Positions 44,157 to 57,139 of a DNA stretch of 64,000 nucleotides are shown piece by piece. The stretch is taken from positions 1,377,001 to 1,441,000 of the forward strand of contig JASSKH010000040.1 of the NCBI GenBank assembly GCA_031763025.1. Direction: 5' to 3'. Position 1 is the stretch's first letter, and each line of letters starts with the position of its first letter. The notes below the pieces were generated by a model that saw only the letters and a list, made by a program, of their open reading frames with translations, did not search any database and was not told where the DNA came from. The position numbers and the translations under genes were made by a program. This stretch comes from Macrocystis pyrifera. Taxonomy: Eukaryota > Sar > Phaeophyceae > Laminariales > Laminariaceae.

Positions 44157-47100
44157 ATGGTTGCGATATCAAGATGCCTCGTCTTGCTCACCCTCGTCAA
44201 TCTACAGCGTGAGACTGCCGCCGCGCGCACTTTTTGTTTTTGGATCGCGGAATATCTGCCCTGCTCGACTAAAATCCCCCCGCTGCACACACACCGTTGA
44301 AGTTATAAAAATCATACAACCCGAAAAGAGGCACATGCGCGACCACTCATACATATTTTCAAACCTTGATCCATCTGCAGGTAGCCTGGAAGGAACGGTG
44401 TCTCCGGAAGAGGTAAATAACACGCAGTCGGTATGCTTCAACAACTGTTCAGGACGCGGGCGATGCGTGGATTACGCTTGCGAATGCGACGTGGGCTACG
44501 ACGGCGACGACTGCAGCTTCTGTGAGTTATACTGCAGTAATACTTCTACAGTAAGTACTCTGTCAGTCGTGTTCCGTGGGTTGCGCGCTGTGCGGAAACA
44601 ACTCAGCAGCCATATCCTGTTGCCTGTTGTCTGCGCTGTGTTTTTTCTGCCGCATGCTGTACACGGATACAGTATCATAAATCGCGATAATATTAACAGT
44701 GTGCCATTGGATTTTACTTTAAGTTAATCTTGCTCGGCTTGTACGAAATGCTGCACAGGCTATATCGAGGGAGCGGGCGTCCTGCCCATTCTCGGCGCAG
44801 GCGATGTAAACCTGACATCGAACAATTTTCACGACACTCTACACGCCGCCAGAACCATGGTTGCGATTGCTACCCCACGGTCTTGCCACCGTTGTATCCA
44901 CCTGGAGACAGAGTATCAGGCAGCTCATTCTGATTTGAGGGATAAGAAGGTACGCTCCAGAGTTCTGTACATATTCCAAATGGAGTGCTATTTTTGTACG
45001 TAGACTAGATTCATAGCATGTTAGTGGCCGCAGACTTGCCTCAAGGTTCGGAGGGTAGTTTCTGAATCCTGCAGCGCACTCGCGGAACTGTTTTCGGGCA
45101 GGTCGTCATTGGGCGGATCGACGCCGATGCTGAGCGTAAATTTCTAGGTGACGTTCTGGGAGAATTCGAAGCGGCCAAACAGCAGCTGCCATTAATTGCT
45201 CTGTGGATACCTACAAGAACGGGGGAGTCACAGAAGGCGAAGAAGGCCATCCTCTATAGCGGTCCGCACGGACGGGATGCCATCGTCGAGTTCGTCCACA
45301 AACAATTGGGATCACCTTTGAGGCTACTTCAGACTGTCGCCGAAGTAAACAACTTCGTCAAGAGTCCCCATTTTCAGGCCAGCAATGCGCTCTCCTCCGA
45401 GGTTACGACGGTAAGTGTCTATAGCGGGGCACTGCTGTAGAGAAAGGCATTTCGTGCCCGCAGTTTGAGAGAAAAAGAAATCGTGTCCGCAGTTTTCCTG
45501 TTGGTCAGAGTTGTTGGCTGGCACGAAGTGTCCCTGCCATCAGACCATATCATACCAGGTACAGCGATAACGGGTTGCGTCGACTACTGGTACAACCGTT
45601 TCGTCCCGAGAAGAATCATAACCCAGGAGGTGGCGCGGGGGGTGTCGTCCTCTTGCGTACGAGAAACCGCGCAATTGGCACGATACAGCTGTTCGAGGAA
45701 GAATACGAATTGGTATCATTCTTGTGAGTGCTGTAGAGACACAACAAAAAGCATGCGTTCCAAGGTCAGGCGTCTTAGGTATAGTCGTTGACTACTCCGC
45801 GATTGCAAATCTAAGATCGAATACTACTGAATGAAGTGTATGATACTGAGTATACCGTTACCATGTGGCTCTCCGGCATATTTGCGCAAGGTCGTTGGCT
45901 TTTTCTCGGATGCAGGCGACATGGAGGAGGATGAGATGGAAGATTTCATGGAGGCGGCGGTCGAGTTGAAGCCCAGGGTAAGTTTGACGTGCGTTGACTC
46001 GGCTCAGATTCATCCCTGCTACCTGGTAGACCCTAACCTTAGTACCCCATATCCGCGACCCCAAAGACGCAGCTTTCCCTCAAAATGTCGACGTCACCAT
46101 CAACGGCCAATTTGGGAATTTTCAATTTTTCCGGAAAATAACGCTACGACCCTGGATGACGTCACCAGTCGTCCAGGGATTTTCCACCGATCAGAGCTTT
46201 CCATTCAAAAAATTGTGTGACGAATAGAAAAACTACGGGCACCCGATACCTCCCGCACATGGTTCGAATCATAACGCTGCTCATACCAATAGTGGACCTC
46301 CCTGTTTTTCTCAGCGCGATATTTACTTTGGTGTGGTGGACGACGCGTCAATTTGTCACCACTTTAAGAAGCTCGGGTGGATCCTGAGGACATCTGAGGC
46401 AGTTGTCACAAGGTAAGACAGCGTACGGACAACTTTGTTCCATGTTCTCGCGGCTGAGATAACGCCTATTTTTGATGCGTCGCGCGCCCACGGCTGTAAA
46501 GGAATGCTCGGTGTGCAGAAAATTGAGGCGCAAGTGTTGTCAGGAGAAATACACACAAGGTCGCGCCTGCAGCACTACAAGGTGTTACTGTAGTCATATA
46601 CCTGATAGCTGCCAACATTATGAGTATGCTTCCAACATCCATCGCGTCAGGCCAGGACTACTTCGAGTTCCGAGTTTGAGCTTGTGGGAGCTGCTCGAAG
46701 ACAACGTATCTGTCACGGACTGGATAATCAAGGTACGAATTCGGGGAAGGGGGGGGGGGGGGGGTGAACCTTACTGCGTCGCACTGTCGATATGCACCCG
46801 CATTGTTGTGAATCTGAAAAGTTGTTGTTTTTACCACTGTATGCCACTGAAACTTAAAGGCGGATCGGGCCTCCTGGTTGAATAAATATTTTTTTTCTTT
46901 GCTCCGTCACCCCCTTGTCCTAACAGGAGAGTGTGCCTATCGTTGGACAATTATCGAACGCCAACTTCGCGCAGTACGAAAGGACCAATTTACCGATGCT
47001 CATCATGTTCCTTGACCTTCCAGGTGGGTGCCCTTCAGCTGTGACGCACATTGAGATTTCCTATATTTCCAACCACAACTTCGGCCGGTCCCACCCGAGA

Positions 47101-50100
47101 AAGCCCAGAGTAAGTCTCTCGTTATAGGTCCCTCGTAAAGTAGTTGTACGGACTGTTCAGGTACGCTTTTCTATCTCAGACACCGTGCCGTTGGCGATTT
47201 ATGCTCCGCCGTTGGGTTACACGTGCAATATCGAAATGTACTGTCAGGTTACTCTGAGCCAGGTGTGGCATCTCGCGTTCGCGGCGAATCAGGAGGGATA
47301 TCCAATAACGAGCTTATCACAGAGCTCAGGGAGGTCGCGTTAGAGCATGTGAGGGACTTTTTCTACGTTTGCCTCTGTACCTCCCAGTCAGCATAATGCA
47401 CCGTGTCGCATCCGTTTCCAGCTGCCTTAGAAATGCTTTCGACACGATGCAGATGTTGAAAACTAAACTCAGAAGTACGCCAAAATCCGGTAACGAAGTG
47501 CTATTTTGCCGCTGTGCACGCGCTCGCAGAGGGGCCGTATAAGCTGCGTTTATGCCGATGGGAAAACTTTCTCCGACGGCATGAAGACCTTAGGCTTATT
47601 TGGTGAGTGCATCACGCATGCAGCATGCAAGGGAGCGTAAGGTACAGCAGGTTATATGCGTCGACTCGGTATTTCTTACCGGTATCATAGAAGTGTGACG
47701 CACACCACAATTGCTTTTGTGCCGTTAACGTCGACCCAGGTGGTCATGAGCGCCTTCCACAAGTGGGATTCAACGTCATGAATGGTGGCCTTCAACTACC
47801 CTTTCCCGAGGACCTCCCCATCAATCGCGAGACTCTCTTGCACTTCGCTGCCGCGTTCTTGAATGGACGTCTGCAGTCATCTCTAGACGTCCGAAAGGCA
47901 ATGGTAGCATCTCGACCATTTAGCACGCACAACACCGCACGGCGAAACGAGAAACGTCCCCCCGAAGCGGAGATCCGTGGGATATCGGAGCAGTTCAAGC
48001 CAGTGGATGCCGTAGTACAGGCAAGATGTGCCAGTTCCGTTCATGCTACTGAACGCGTAGGCTGGAATTTCTGTTTGGAAATGAGACGTATCGGTGAGCA
48101 TTAGGGACCAAGTCGTGACAGGGCGCGCAGACCGGCGAGTATTTATAGCTGCTACAGCAAATAACACAAACATAACAACGCAACGAATGACCACTCTATC
48201 GTTATCTTGCTCTCCTACATCAGGTGACCAGGGATAACTTCGTGCAGCTGGTTTTCGAAAACGAGAAGGACGTACTGATTATGTTTCACTCGGAGGTATG
48301 TTCGACCGTGCCGCTCTTAGATCTCTTAATGTCTAATAGTATTTTTCAGATTTGCAATGCCCCTGGCGACGACAAAATGGTTTTGCCCCATGGCGCTCGA
48401 GCCGGAAATTACCGCCGAAATCTCTACACTAACGCACTAAACTTACCGACGATGAGGCATACCTGCAGTAGTTCGTGTGCGAGCATGATATCATGTTCAA
48501 GAACAGTAACAACTAGCAGCGGTGCATTCCTGGTGCATTCATGGTATACCTCATATCCCCCCCCTGAACTTATTATAAGGCTGACCCGGGGAACTATAGA
48601 GGGATAACGCTACTAAGCACAGTAGGCAAAAGATTTTGAAAGATTTTGAACGATAGAATGGGAACGATGTTGGAGAAGGAAGACAAAATAAGCGAAGGGC
48701 AAGCAGGGTTTAGGCCAAACCGTAGCCGCGTAGACCATGTGTACACCTTAGGTAAGATTATTCAAGGTAGGAAAGACGCGGGACTAACAACGTACTGTTT
48801 CTTTCTAGATGTGCAGAAAGCCTACGACACGATATGGAGAAATGGATTGTGAAAAAAACTGTGGGAAATAGAAATCAGAGGAATGTGGAGAATGATGAAA
48901 AAGATGACGGAATGTGCGAGAAGTGCTGTGATGCTGGACGGGGAAATATGGAACCATGTTGATATTTTACAAGGAGTTGCACAGGGATGTACGTTATCAC
49001 TTAACTTATTCAAGATATCTATTAACGACCTGATACTAGTAGTCGAGGCAGCAAGGCAGGGAGTCACGGTAGGGGAAGATACGGTGTCGGGATTGATGTT
49101 TGCGGATGACTTCGTGGGGATATCAGAAACACCGGAAGGATTGCAGAAACAAATAGAGAAGGCGCTAGAATACACCAGGAAATGGAGGGTGACGGCGAAC
49201 GTCAAGAAATGCGCAGTAGTTGTTTGCAACGAAGATAAGGTAAACCCGGTAAATTTCAGTTGGAAGTGGGGACAAGATGAATTGCCGATCTTAGACCAGT
49301 ATACATACCTTGGCGTAGAGATCTCAAAAGACTGCTCTTGGGATACACATACAGCAAAAGTAATAGGAAAGGGTAAGGCACAAGTAGGCAATATGGATGC
49401 GATCCTAACAGACCCGAACCTTGACACTAGGATTAAGAGATGTATCTTGATGAATGTGAGAGTACCAAAGCTAGAATATGCAGGAGAAGTATGGGAAGGG
49501 AACGCGAAACTCGTAAAACAGTTCGAAACAGTACAAATGACAGCGGCTAAAAAAATCCTAAGATGCTCAAGTACGACTAGTAATACAGTATTAAGAGCAG
49601 AACTGGGAATGCGCCCACTCAAGAACAATAGAGACATGAGAAAGTTGAACTGGCAATATAAAGTAAGGAACATGCCAAAAAAGAGGTTGCCAGCCATAGT
49701 TGATAGAGCTGTATGGGAGAAAGTAACAAAAGGGCGAGCTGGAATAAGGTGGGATGGCGTAGTTGAGAAATTATGGAAGGATATAGGGGAAACCGAGAAG
49801 AGATTATGTCCGCCGGGAAGTTTGGGAGGTACAAGGCAGAAGTAGAAGAAAGGATAGAAAGACGGGAAAGGCTAGCGCTAAGAAACAAGGTGGAATCGGA
49901 AAAACACTTAGAGTTATACCGGGATTGAGGGAAGGAATAGGAATGAAAACGTACTTGCATGGCCCAATGGACTTCGCCAAAACGCTGAAACTGCGCTTTC
50001 GTGTAGGGGACCTGGACCTGCCAGAAAGAAGAAAGAGGTACACCAGTAGCCGGGAGGAGGAGGAAGTAGACGCACAGATGTGCCCGTGTGGCAAAGCAAT

Positions 50101-51574
50101 AGAGAGTAGAACTCACATAGTAGGAGAATGTGAAATATACAAGGAGGAACGGGATGTGTTAGAAGAGGAGATGAGGAAAATAGACGAATGTGACATGGAG
50201 GAGTTTGATACAATGAATAGCAGCGAGAAAACGATCGCTATCCTAGGAGATAGATGGTGGCCACAGGAGGCCAAACAGGAAGGGGATAAGATTAGCAAAA
50301 AGTTTCTATGTAATTTATGGAAACAACGTAATGAGCGCCCAATTGTTGGAGGTGTCTCTATTAGGAGTAGGAACGGTGCTCCGTCTCGAAAGGGATGCGT
50401 GGTCAATAGTCAAATGACTAAGGCAAGCAACAAATGAGTACGCCCCCCCCCCCCCCCCCTGTATTGGTGTGCGGCAAATAACCGGTGCTCATGTGTACGC
50501 GATGACAGCATCACTCTAATCGCTCCGGTCTTGTCATTCTCTAACATTAATCACTTCCGTGATCGCGGACTTGTGCATTAAAAAATACAGGATTGTGAGA
50601 GATGCAGCAACATGGTCCCATACTACAAGGTGAAGCACGGTCAGGATCCACACATCCTGCTCATGATACTGTGCTCTCGTCGTCCGCGCGGGCGAGGCCG
50701 TATTTGATTGAAGTATACACGGTCCATAGCAGTATATGCGGCTGAAATTTATATATACGGCGGAGGTGTACACCGCAAGCGTTGCTAGCCTCGTCTGCAA
50801 GGTGGCTGAAAGCCCATGCTCGCCGAAATACATATATAGCCATAATGAGAAGCCGTTAAAACCCTTGCCGACGCGAAATACGAAAATACTATGTACATCG
50901 GTATATAGTATGCTATTAATATATAGCTGGTGCAATTCGAGCAGGTATCCAGACAACCCGGCGTGTCTCCGCGCTAAGCAGGAGATGCTCGTGTCCGTCT
51001 TCGTGTTCGTGATTTTCTTGGTCTTGAAGCGCCTAGGTGAGCGATTTATAGACTTGGGCATACCTTCTGTCCTCGTCACCGCAATGGACGTATCAAACGA
51101 GAGCCCACCCCCGGAGCTACCGATCACTTTCTCCACGCTGCCAACCATTGTTCTGCTCACGGGTGACGACAAAGGACCGCCATACAGGTAAGGGAGTATC
51201 GGCCACGTTTACCAGGGTAAGCAACAATGGCGTTCGAGAAACAATCCAATTGTAAATTATCGCCTATGGTCCCCCTCGCAAGTACTATTTGCGGCTCGAA
51301 GTGTTTTTAACATGACGACCCTGGTGACACGGACAGTAGTATATACTGGTATACTGGTTCGCGACTTATTTTGCCGATGATCATTTGTCGATAAACCAGG
51401 TTATTCTCCGGCGTGGGAAAGGTGGGGCCAATGATGAGGTGGATTCAGGAGCACGCTTCAACGAGGTTCGAACTGCCTGTGCTCCCGCATCTTTCGGAAG
51501 CAGATAAACCGCTCTTTCGTCAACAGGTCCGGGAGAGAGAAAATCAGCTCGCCGCCAGATCAGCAAACAGTTGA
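44157..51574 (+). CDS. secretory EGF and thioredoxin-fold (PDI-like) protein, at least 14 exons
   Basis: Exons: 44157-44208, 44381-44521, 44759-44949, 45102-45410, 45891-45977, 46315-46412, 46651-46732, 46927-47023, 47248-47348, 47530-47602, 47740-48020, 48224-48295, then 51030-51187 and 51400-51574 (stop TGA at 51572). The first twelve join in phase; one donor is GC (48021). The protein starts with a signal peptide (MVAISRCLVLLTLV) and has an EGF-like module with spacing C-x3-C-x5-C-x4-C-x-C-x8-C. A thioredoxin fold with CHRC at about residue 107 follows, then further PDI-type domains (VVGFFSDAGDMEEDEMEDFM, ESVPIVGQLSNANFAQYE, ELITELREVALEH, DNFVQLVFENEKDVLIMFHS, LPTIVLLTGDDKGPPY, GPMMRWIQEHASTRFELPVL). 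Oxidative folding in the ER is the likely role. A LINE sits between 48295 and 51030, exactly where the C-terminal redox-site exon should be; that exon was not found. Confidence 0.85.
48579..50460 (+). mobile_element. 5'-truncated LINE (non-LTR retrotransposon) inside the PDI-like gene
   Basis: The reverse transcriptase begins abruptly with GNYRGITLLSTVGK and continues with KISEGQAGFRPNRSRVDHVY, FFLDVQKAYDTIWRNGL, a stop codon (48850-48852), LQGVAQGCTLSLNLFKISIN, the catalytic LMFADDFVGI, and VTANVKKCAVVV. The same frame runs to 49845. A frame change then leads to 49925-50437 with a C-terminal zinc motif CPCGKAIESRTHIVGEC typical of LINE ORF2 ends. An 18-base C run follows at about 50442-50459. 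Codon use is A-rich, unlike the host exons. One stop and one frameshift suggest a fairly young, dead copy. Confidence 0.9.
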
Positions 51575-53200
51575 CCAGCGTTTGGTTCGTTTCGATGCTG
51601 TTGCCTTTTTGGAGTGAACCGCTTCCCTACAGTAGTTTCGTTGCATTCAGGCCGCGAACCTGGTAATAGAGCTGTACAATGGGGTCACGAATGACGACGG
51701 CAAATCGGACTTGGCAGACGGGCAACATTTAAATAAGCATCGGGATTATCGAAAATGTAATTGTTCTCGTGGACGCAAAATGGGTAAAATGTGTCAAATG
51801 TGTAAAATGTGTAAAATGTGTAAAATGCACCAAGAGCGGTTAAAAGGAGTCACCCAAGTCAGCCGAGAAATATTTTCGACTGCCCTACTATCCTTCATAT
51901 ATTCATATTAATAGTGGACGCCACGAACCTGCACAAGTGGGCTAGCCCCAGAGATCGACGGAGCTGACATTTGGCATGGGTGCTTGGATACTCTGTTTAC
52001 CAACCTCAATGGCTCGTCCAAGTGGGGCACCAAGCCCATGCGTACGTGAATCTTGTCTAGTATACCCTTGACCACTGTCGGAACCAGTTACCCCGCTTCG
52101 CCTCGACTTCTCGGCATCACATCGTTTGCGCGTGATGTGCTCTGAATTGCTTAAAAATTGTTGGTCTAAGTACAACGTGGGACGTGTAGAGAACACCACC
52201 ACGCCACATAGCACGTATGCCACATAGCACGCATGCCACATAGCACGCATGCCACAAACCGGTAAGAGACCACGAGGGTGGAAGGCCCTACTATTAATGC
52301 TAAAATGTTACTATTAATACACTCACGTCCTCCTCGAAAGAGTGAACAAGTACGCGTATTATATGCACACTTCTACAGCGACTACGCACTAGGGATCTTG
52401 ACGCATATAATTGATATTGATATTGGTAGAAGAAGGCTCCGCGGCAACCCCATTTGTGATTGATGTGAGTGTCTTCCAACATTCAAAGTATGTATACATT
52501 ATTTGTGGGGATAAAAGGTCGTGTTCATGTATTCAAACGACTCTTTTTGTTACGATAGCTCGTGCTGTGTATTCCAACAAGCCTTTTTGTTGTGACAGCT
52601 TATGTTGTTATTGCTTCCCTAGTACCAGGTGATAGCTCATGTATGCCAAAAGCATTCGAACCACTGGCTTTATGAAGTGCTATGTAGACGACACATTTTT
52701 TCTCGAAAATGAAATTCATTTCGTTCTCCAGGCCTCGCATAGCAGTGAATTTGGGATTTAGGGTATTGCACTTCAAAACATCTCGTAACTTAAGTTCGAC
52801 GAGATATGTCGGGGAGGGATGTAGAATAGATTAGAACGGGTGGCCATGACATCATTGCCTGATCAGACCCTGAGGGGGGATCGAGGCAATCACAAATAAT
52901 AAAGAGAAAGGTCCTCAGAACGAAGGACAGAGACTTGTGACCTTCCTGCACCCGAATGACCACCTTCACATTCACCGTCAATGCTCCCAGGTTAAAAATC
53001 TCTCGTACGTTCTCATTTTCGCCGGCTTATTAAGAAATCTACCGACCGCACAGTACTGTTATGGTTATATATATTCCTCTTCGCCTACCGCTTCAACGGC
53101 CGTGTCCACATATCTTCGAGGCACCCCACTTTTGTTATCGTGTGAAAATGGACTGCCGCTCTGCGCAAGATTTTCTGCTTCATCGGGGCTCAAGCTTTGA
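51575..53200. other. intergenic DNA with two small tandem repeats, no gene seen
   Basis: AAATGTGTA-type units repeat at about 51778-51828, and ATGCCACATAGCACGC units (three to four copies) at about 52200-52258. Otherwise no coding or RNA feature was recognised. Confidence 0.5.
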
Positions 53201-54300
53201 CGTCAATCCACAGCCCTTACCACCCCCAACACCAAAGGCGGGCATCGATCGTGTCGACCACACGATAGCTCAGGCTCAGGTGCTCGGAATGTTGGAAAAC
53301 TAAAACCAGGCCGAATGGGATGTACAACTTCCCCACACCGAGTCTGCCTACATGGTCGTCGATACTCTCCCCCCTCTCCTACGTTCCCTCTCTATATTCC
53401 TATCCCCCTCCGCTTATTGGTTGTATGTTCACTTGACCATGGCCATTGTGTTGTTTTCTTGTGCCCCCCCAACTCCCACGAACCCCACAATCCGCCACCC
53501 CCCCATTCCCCCTACCAACCCCACCCCTCACTATTTTTTGAGTTTGAGCGCATCTATCACAACCACACCACATCTCCTGATTGGGTCACTACACTTCATC
53601 CATCCAAGGACGCCGTACTCCTGTTCGCCCCTACGGTTGTAAGCGATTGAAAGTGGCTCTACAGTGTACAGTAACCCCCTGTCGAGGTCAAGGTCCTCGG
53701 AAAGGCGTCGATGCACCTAGGCTCAAACCAAAGTTCTCATACAGGTAACTTCTTTGTCGATACGGCTCTCATGATGATATCAAGCCAAGATCTTGACCTG
53801 TCACCCGAAATGTCGACGAAAGAGTCAAATCGGCGTGTCTCAGTCGGTCAATGGTATAGCTCTGGCTCTGACGAAGTCCGGACGACAGACACACAGACGG
53901 CATCCTCAATACGCACCGGCGGACCTCACTAACACGCTCGCACGTTCTTCGTCATCACGTCACCCCCCTACTCGCGTTCCACCCGGCGACAGCGTATTAC
54001 CCCCCGATCGCCTCGGGGTTGACTTATCACGAGCTACCAACCTGTGTCGCGGCGATACTGGTGTTATCGGCACCACCTGTAAGAAATCGAGTACGTCGGA
54101 CCACTCAGCCTTCCAACAGTACTCGTATGAGCTCGAAGATCGATTTGCAACACTTCCGGCAATAATTTCAATTTTTTTGCTTGGCACACCGACGCAACAC
54201 CACTAAACCAGCCTTATTTGCCGCCAAATACCCATTTGCGTTGCTCAAAGCGACTTATCGCGTTTCGAAAAGGAAGTTTCTCGCCCCGTCTACACTTCGT
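53200..54300 (+). pseudogene. gypsy integrase fragment and decayed downstream sequence
   Basis: At 53205-53360 the frame reads PTPKAGIDRVDHTIAQAQVL, then a stop, then AEWDVQLPHTESAY. It aligns to the integrase stretch GGVERVNHTMAQM to LPHVEFAYNN of the element at 33.5 kb and has the same order of the surrounding Tyr/His-Pro residues (LPPPTPKAGIDRV). The sequence from 53360 to about 54300 is C-rich and shows only faint resemblance to the post-integrase region. No intact frame remains. The Glu of the triad reads Asp here. Confidence 0.6.
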
Positions 54301-55400
54301 TTATCATCACGTCTACTGTTGCTCGGATGCTTGCATTGTACGTTGCCGCCCCTTTAATGCCTCGACCGTTTATGACGCAAGGCTCACGCCATCACACAGT
54401 AGTCTTCGTCCGGATGCTTCTACATGTAGTGTACCTCGGTTTTCCCCGAATCGATCAATCAAGATGATCAAGGTGGACCTTCAAAACTGACTGTGGTAGA
54501 GTGGTGTCCTTGATAGCCGCAAGGCAGGGCCCCCAATACGCGGCATTGTGCGAAATTACGACCTGTATCGCTGGGCACCAAACGCGAAATTCCGTTGTGG
54601 CCAGAAGAGATTTGTCCGTTTGGCATTTAGTTTGTTCTTGCCCTTGTATTGTGTTCATTTATTCAGGATAAGCCGCTGAGATAAGCACTCAGTGCTGACT
54701 GTTAGCTCAGTGGCCTATCTTTTATAAACGAACATATTGCGCGAGCGTGTTTTCCTTCAGCCCCCCCCCCCGTCTACTTCCTTTGGCAATTTTAAGGTGT
54801 TTCCTTAGCAGCCTGCACACAGCACAACGGTCGTGGCGTTTTGACTGCCTTGTACCGTAATTGTTTGCGATGTATTGCACTCCCCACACGAAGTATTTCT
54901 CTTGCATGTACGACTCAGTTGTAGGTGCTAGTGGTTGTTTAGTCTTATTATCCTCCTCCTTTTTTGCTTCGGACGTGCGTGTCTGCACACATATGATAGC
55001 TATTTTAGTTTTCGCATGTTCCAATACGTTGTTATTAAGAGCTGTTTGGGTCTACTCGTGCTGGTGGACGCTGTGCCGCATTTCGAGTGAGTGGCACCAT
55101 ATTTCATGGTTCTTGCATCACATTTCACCAATTCCTCCGAGGTTCGCTGCGGGCCTTCGTTCGGATTGCTTGCTTGCTGCATGCTTTATTCCTCTCCCCC
55201 TTTTTTTGCTTCGTTGCGTTTCGCTTTCTTGACATTATTGATAGAATGTTGATACCATACCATGGTGAAGATATATCTACAGTACCCAGCCATGTATGTA
55301 CAACCCCGGTATCTGCTGTATCGTGTCGTTACAGTCAATATCTACAACCGCGGGGAACAAGGGGCGCACTGACTCACGTGTTTTCGCATCTTCTCCTTTG
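54301..55400. other. intergenic DNA, no gene seen
   Basis: The open frames have no motif. A C10 tract lies near 54761-54771. Confidence 0.45.
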
Positions 55401-55860
55401 ATTCTCCTTCGCGAAATATTAATAGCACGTACCGTATGTGGGGCATGTTGTACGCCGATGACGCAGGAATTATCTCGGAGTCGGCTGAAGGACTCGCGAA
55501 AATGATGACAGGCATGACGACTGTCTTCGAAGCAGCAGGCCTCACGGTATTTATTGGAAAAGAAGACGGAGACAATGCTTCCCGAACACCAGACCAGACA
55601 GCCTTCGCCTCACCGCTCGTCACCGAAGCAGCAGGCCAGAGGTATAAACAGACGGCCCGGTCCTTCTTATACCTACCTGGTAGGTGTGAAGGTATTAGCT
55701 ACCAGTGCTGAGCTATAGGGGTAAAAGATCGATCGATTACCCATCCCGGGGTAATCCTTATGTATATGGCGGCATTATCCACGAATACGCCGACCTCTCG
55801 CTCGAAATCGACCAACGGATCCGTCTCATGCGAATACCTGTCTGTTTAAGACTTGGCATA
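55400..55860 (+). pseudogene. LINE-type reverse transcriptase fragment
   Basis: The frame reads MWGMLYADDAGIISESAEGL, then VFEAAGLTVFIGKED, then a decayed stretch (AAGQRYKQTARSFLYLPGR) and, in a further frame, HEYADLSLEIDQRIRLM. This is the usual order of the palm (YADD), the SxxKTE-like motif and the following FLYLGG and R-I segments of non-LTR reverse transcriptases. It is a separate lineage from the LINE at 48.6 kb, which has FADD. Confidence 0.75.
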
Positions 55861-56770
55861 GATGCATACTAGTCGAAGACCTTAGGGAGTTCCAACCCAC
55901 CGAGGGGTCAACCGAACACTCCCCCTTGGTGTTTGGAGTTGATACCGCGCTGTGGTCCACTGCAGCAAAAAATGCCGGGAAGTGGTGCCGGGGGGTCCTT
56001 GAAGCAGCCGAACGGTTCATGGTGAGGTGGCACGAGGATGAGGCACAGCTGAGTAGACAGCGCCGGGAATCCGCCGTAGGTGGTGCCCAAGGGAATGGGG
56101 GGAGGGGGGGCATCAAGAGGAGTGGAAGGAAACCCGACCAAGGGAATGCGGGGAGGGGGCATAGGAGGAGAAGGAGGGAAACCGCGGTGGACGAAAATAG
56201 GAAGGGGATGGCAGACAGGGTAGCAAGGCACCAGGCCGACTAGTAAGTAGAATGTGTCTGTACTACTCGTGCCGCCAACTACTGCAGCTGGTTCGAACGT
56301 GATCTTCCTTTTTCTTCTTTTTATTTTAGGGCTTGATCCTCCGTGATTTTCATTTTCTTACTTTATCTTGCTACTCGTCGTTACGAAAGGAGTCGTGCAG
56401 CGTGGATGGATGACGAGCCTGCTTTGCTTGTTTCGTCATCTGACGCATCCTCTCCGGGGGTGGGGCATAGTTGACGAACGCAGGACGGAGATGGTAGACA
56501 GGGTAGCAAGGTACCAGACCGCCTAGTAGGGAGAGCCTGCAGTGGCTATGCTACTCTTCGTACCATAAACTGCTGCGGCTACCTGGAGGGTGTGTTGTTT
56601 TTCGGTTTGGTTGTTATTTCCTCGCTCTTTTTTCCAGTGTCTGCCACATCTCCCGAGGGAGGCACGTCATATTTCTCTTTTATCTTTCCTTTTCCTTTTT
56701 TTTCTCTTTGGTTTTTTTCTTTGCTTTCTGTTGTTGTTATAATAATTGTTGTTGTTTCCTTTTGTTATCT
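55861..56770. other. 3' flank of the LINE fragment, partly duplicated, no gene seen
   Basis: The words GGACG.AGATGG.AGACAGGGTAGCAAGG.ACCAG appear at about 56190-56235 and again at about 56480-56520, each followed by a GCCG(A/C)CTAGTA word. The 55926-56243 frame is Arg/Gly-rich and may be the C-terminal remnant of a LINE protein. Confidence 0.45.
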
Positions 56771-56780
56771 CTAGTTCGTC

Positions 56781-56852
56781 CCCGGTGGCTTGGTAGGTGG
56801 TCCGCTTGCCTACGAATCAAGATCAATTTCGTGGGTTCGAGTCTCACCGAGT
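56781..56852 (+). tRNA. tRNA-like sequence, probably SINE head or tRNA pseudogene
   Basis: It has an A-box-like TGGCTTGGTAGG, then a B-box-like GGGTTCGAGTCTCAC with a good T-arm (GTGGG, loop TTCGAGT, CTCAC), and ends CACCGAG after a CCCGGTG start. The anticodon arm has only a four-pair stem (CTTG/CAAG) around a nine-base loop. The head and tail resemble the tRNA-like centre at 21806-21878. A (TGTA)n run follows at 56901-56925, as SINE tails often have. Confidence 0.5.
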
Positions 56853-57139
56853 GCATGCTCGTAGAAACTTTTTCTTTTAGAAGAAAATGATATATTTAGA
56901 ATGTGTATGTATGTATGTATGTATGTCGTGCCTAGACTCTCGTATCCAGCATGATAAACATGGCATTGCATTGTCCACTGCTGTGTTACTACATAAAAAT
57001 GTAGTATACTTGGTACCACAGGTATATTTCTTGGCTTAACGACCAGCACGTAACCTATTTCTAGGCGTGCTGGACGGTGCTGGGCAGAAAGTAGACCAGG
57101 AAAGGCCACACACACACAACACAACAACCAAAACTTTTA

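Noticed and set aside
48350..48430. Exon ICNAPGDDKMVLPHG as the missing redox-site exon of the PDI-like gene
   Set aside because: The acceptor and phase fit, but it has only one Cys, no matching donor was found and it does not resemble the thioredoxin active-site helix. It is left as a possibility in the findings.
52200..52258. CRISPR-like array
   Set aside because: The ATGCCACATAGCACGC units are directly adjacent without unique spacers, so this is a plain tandem repeat.
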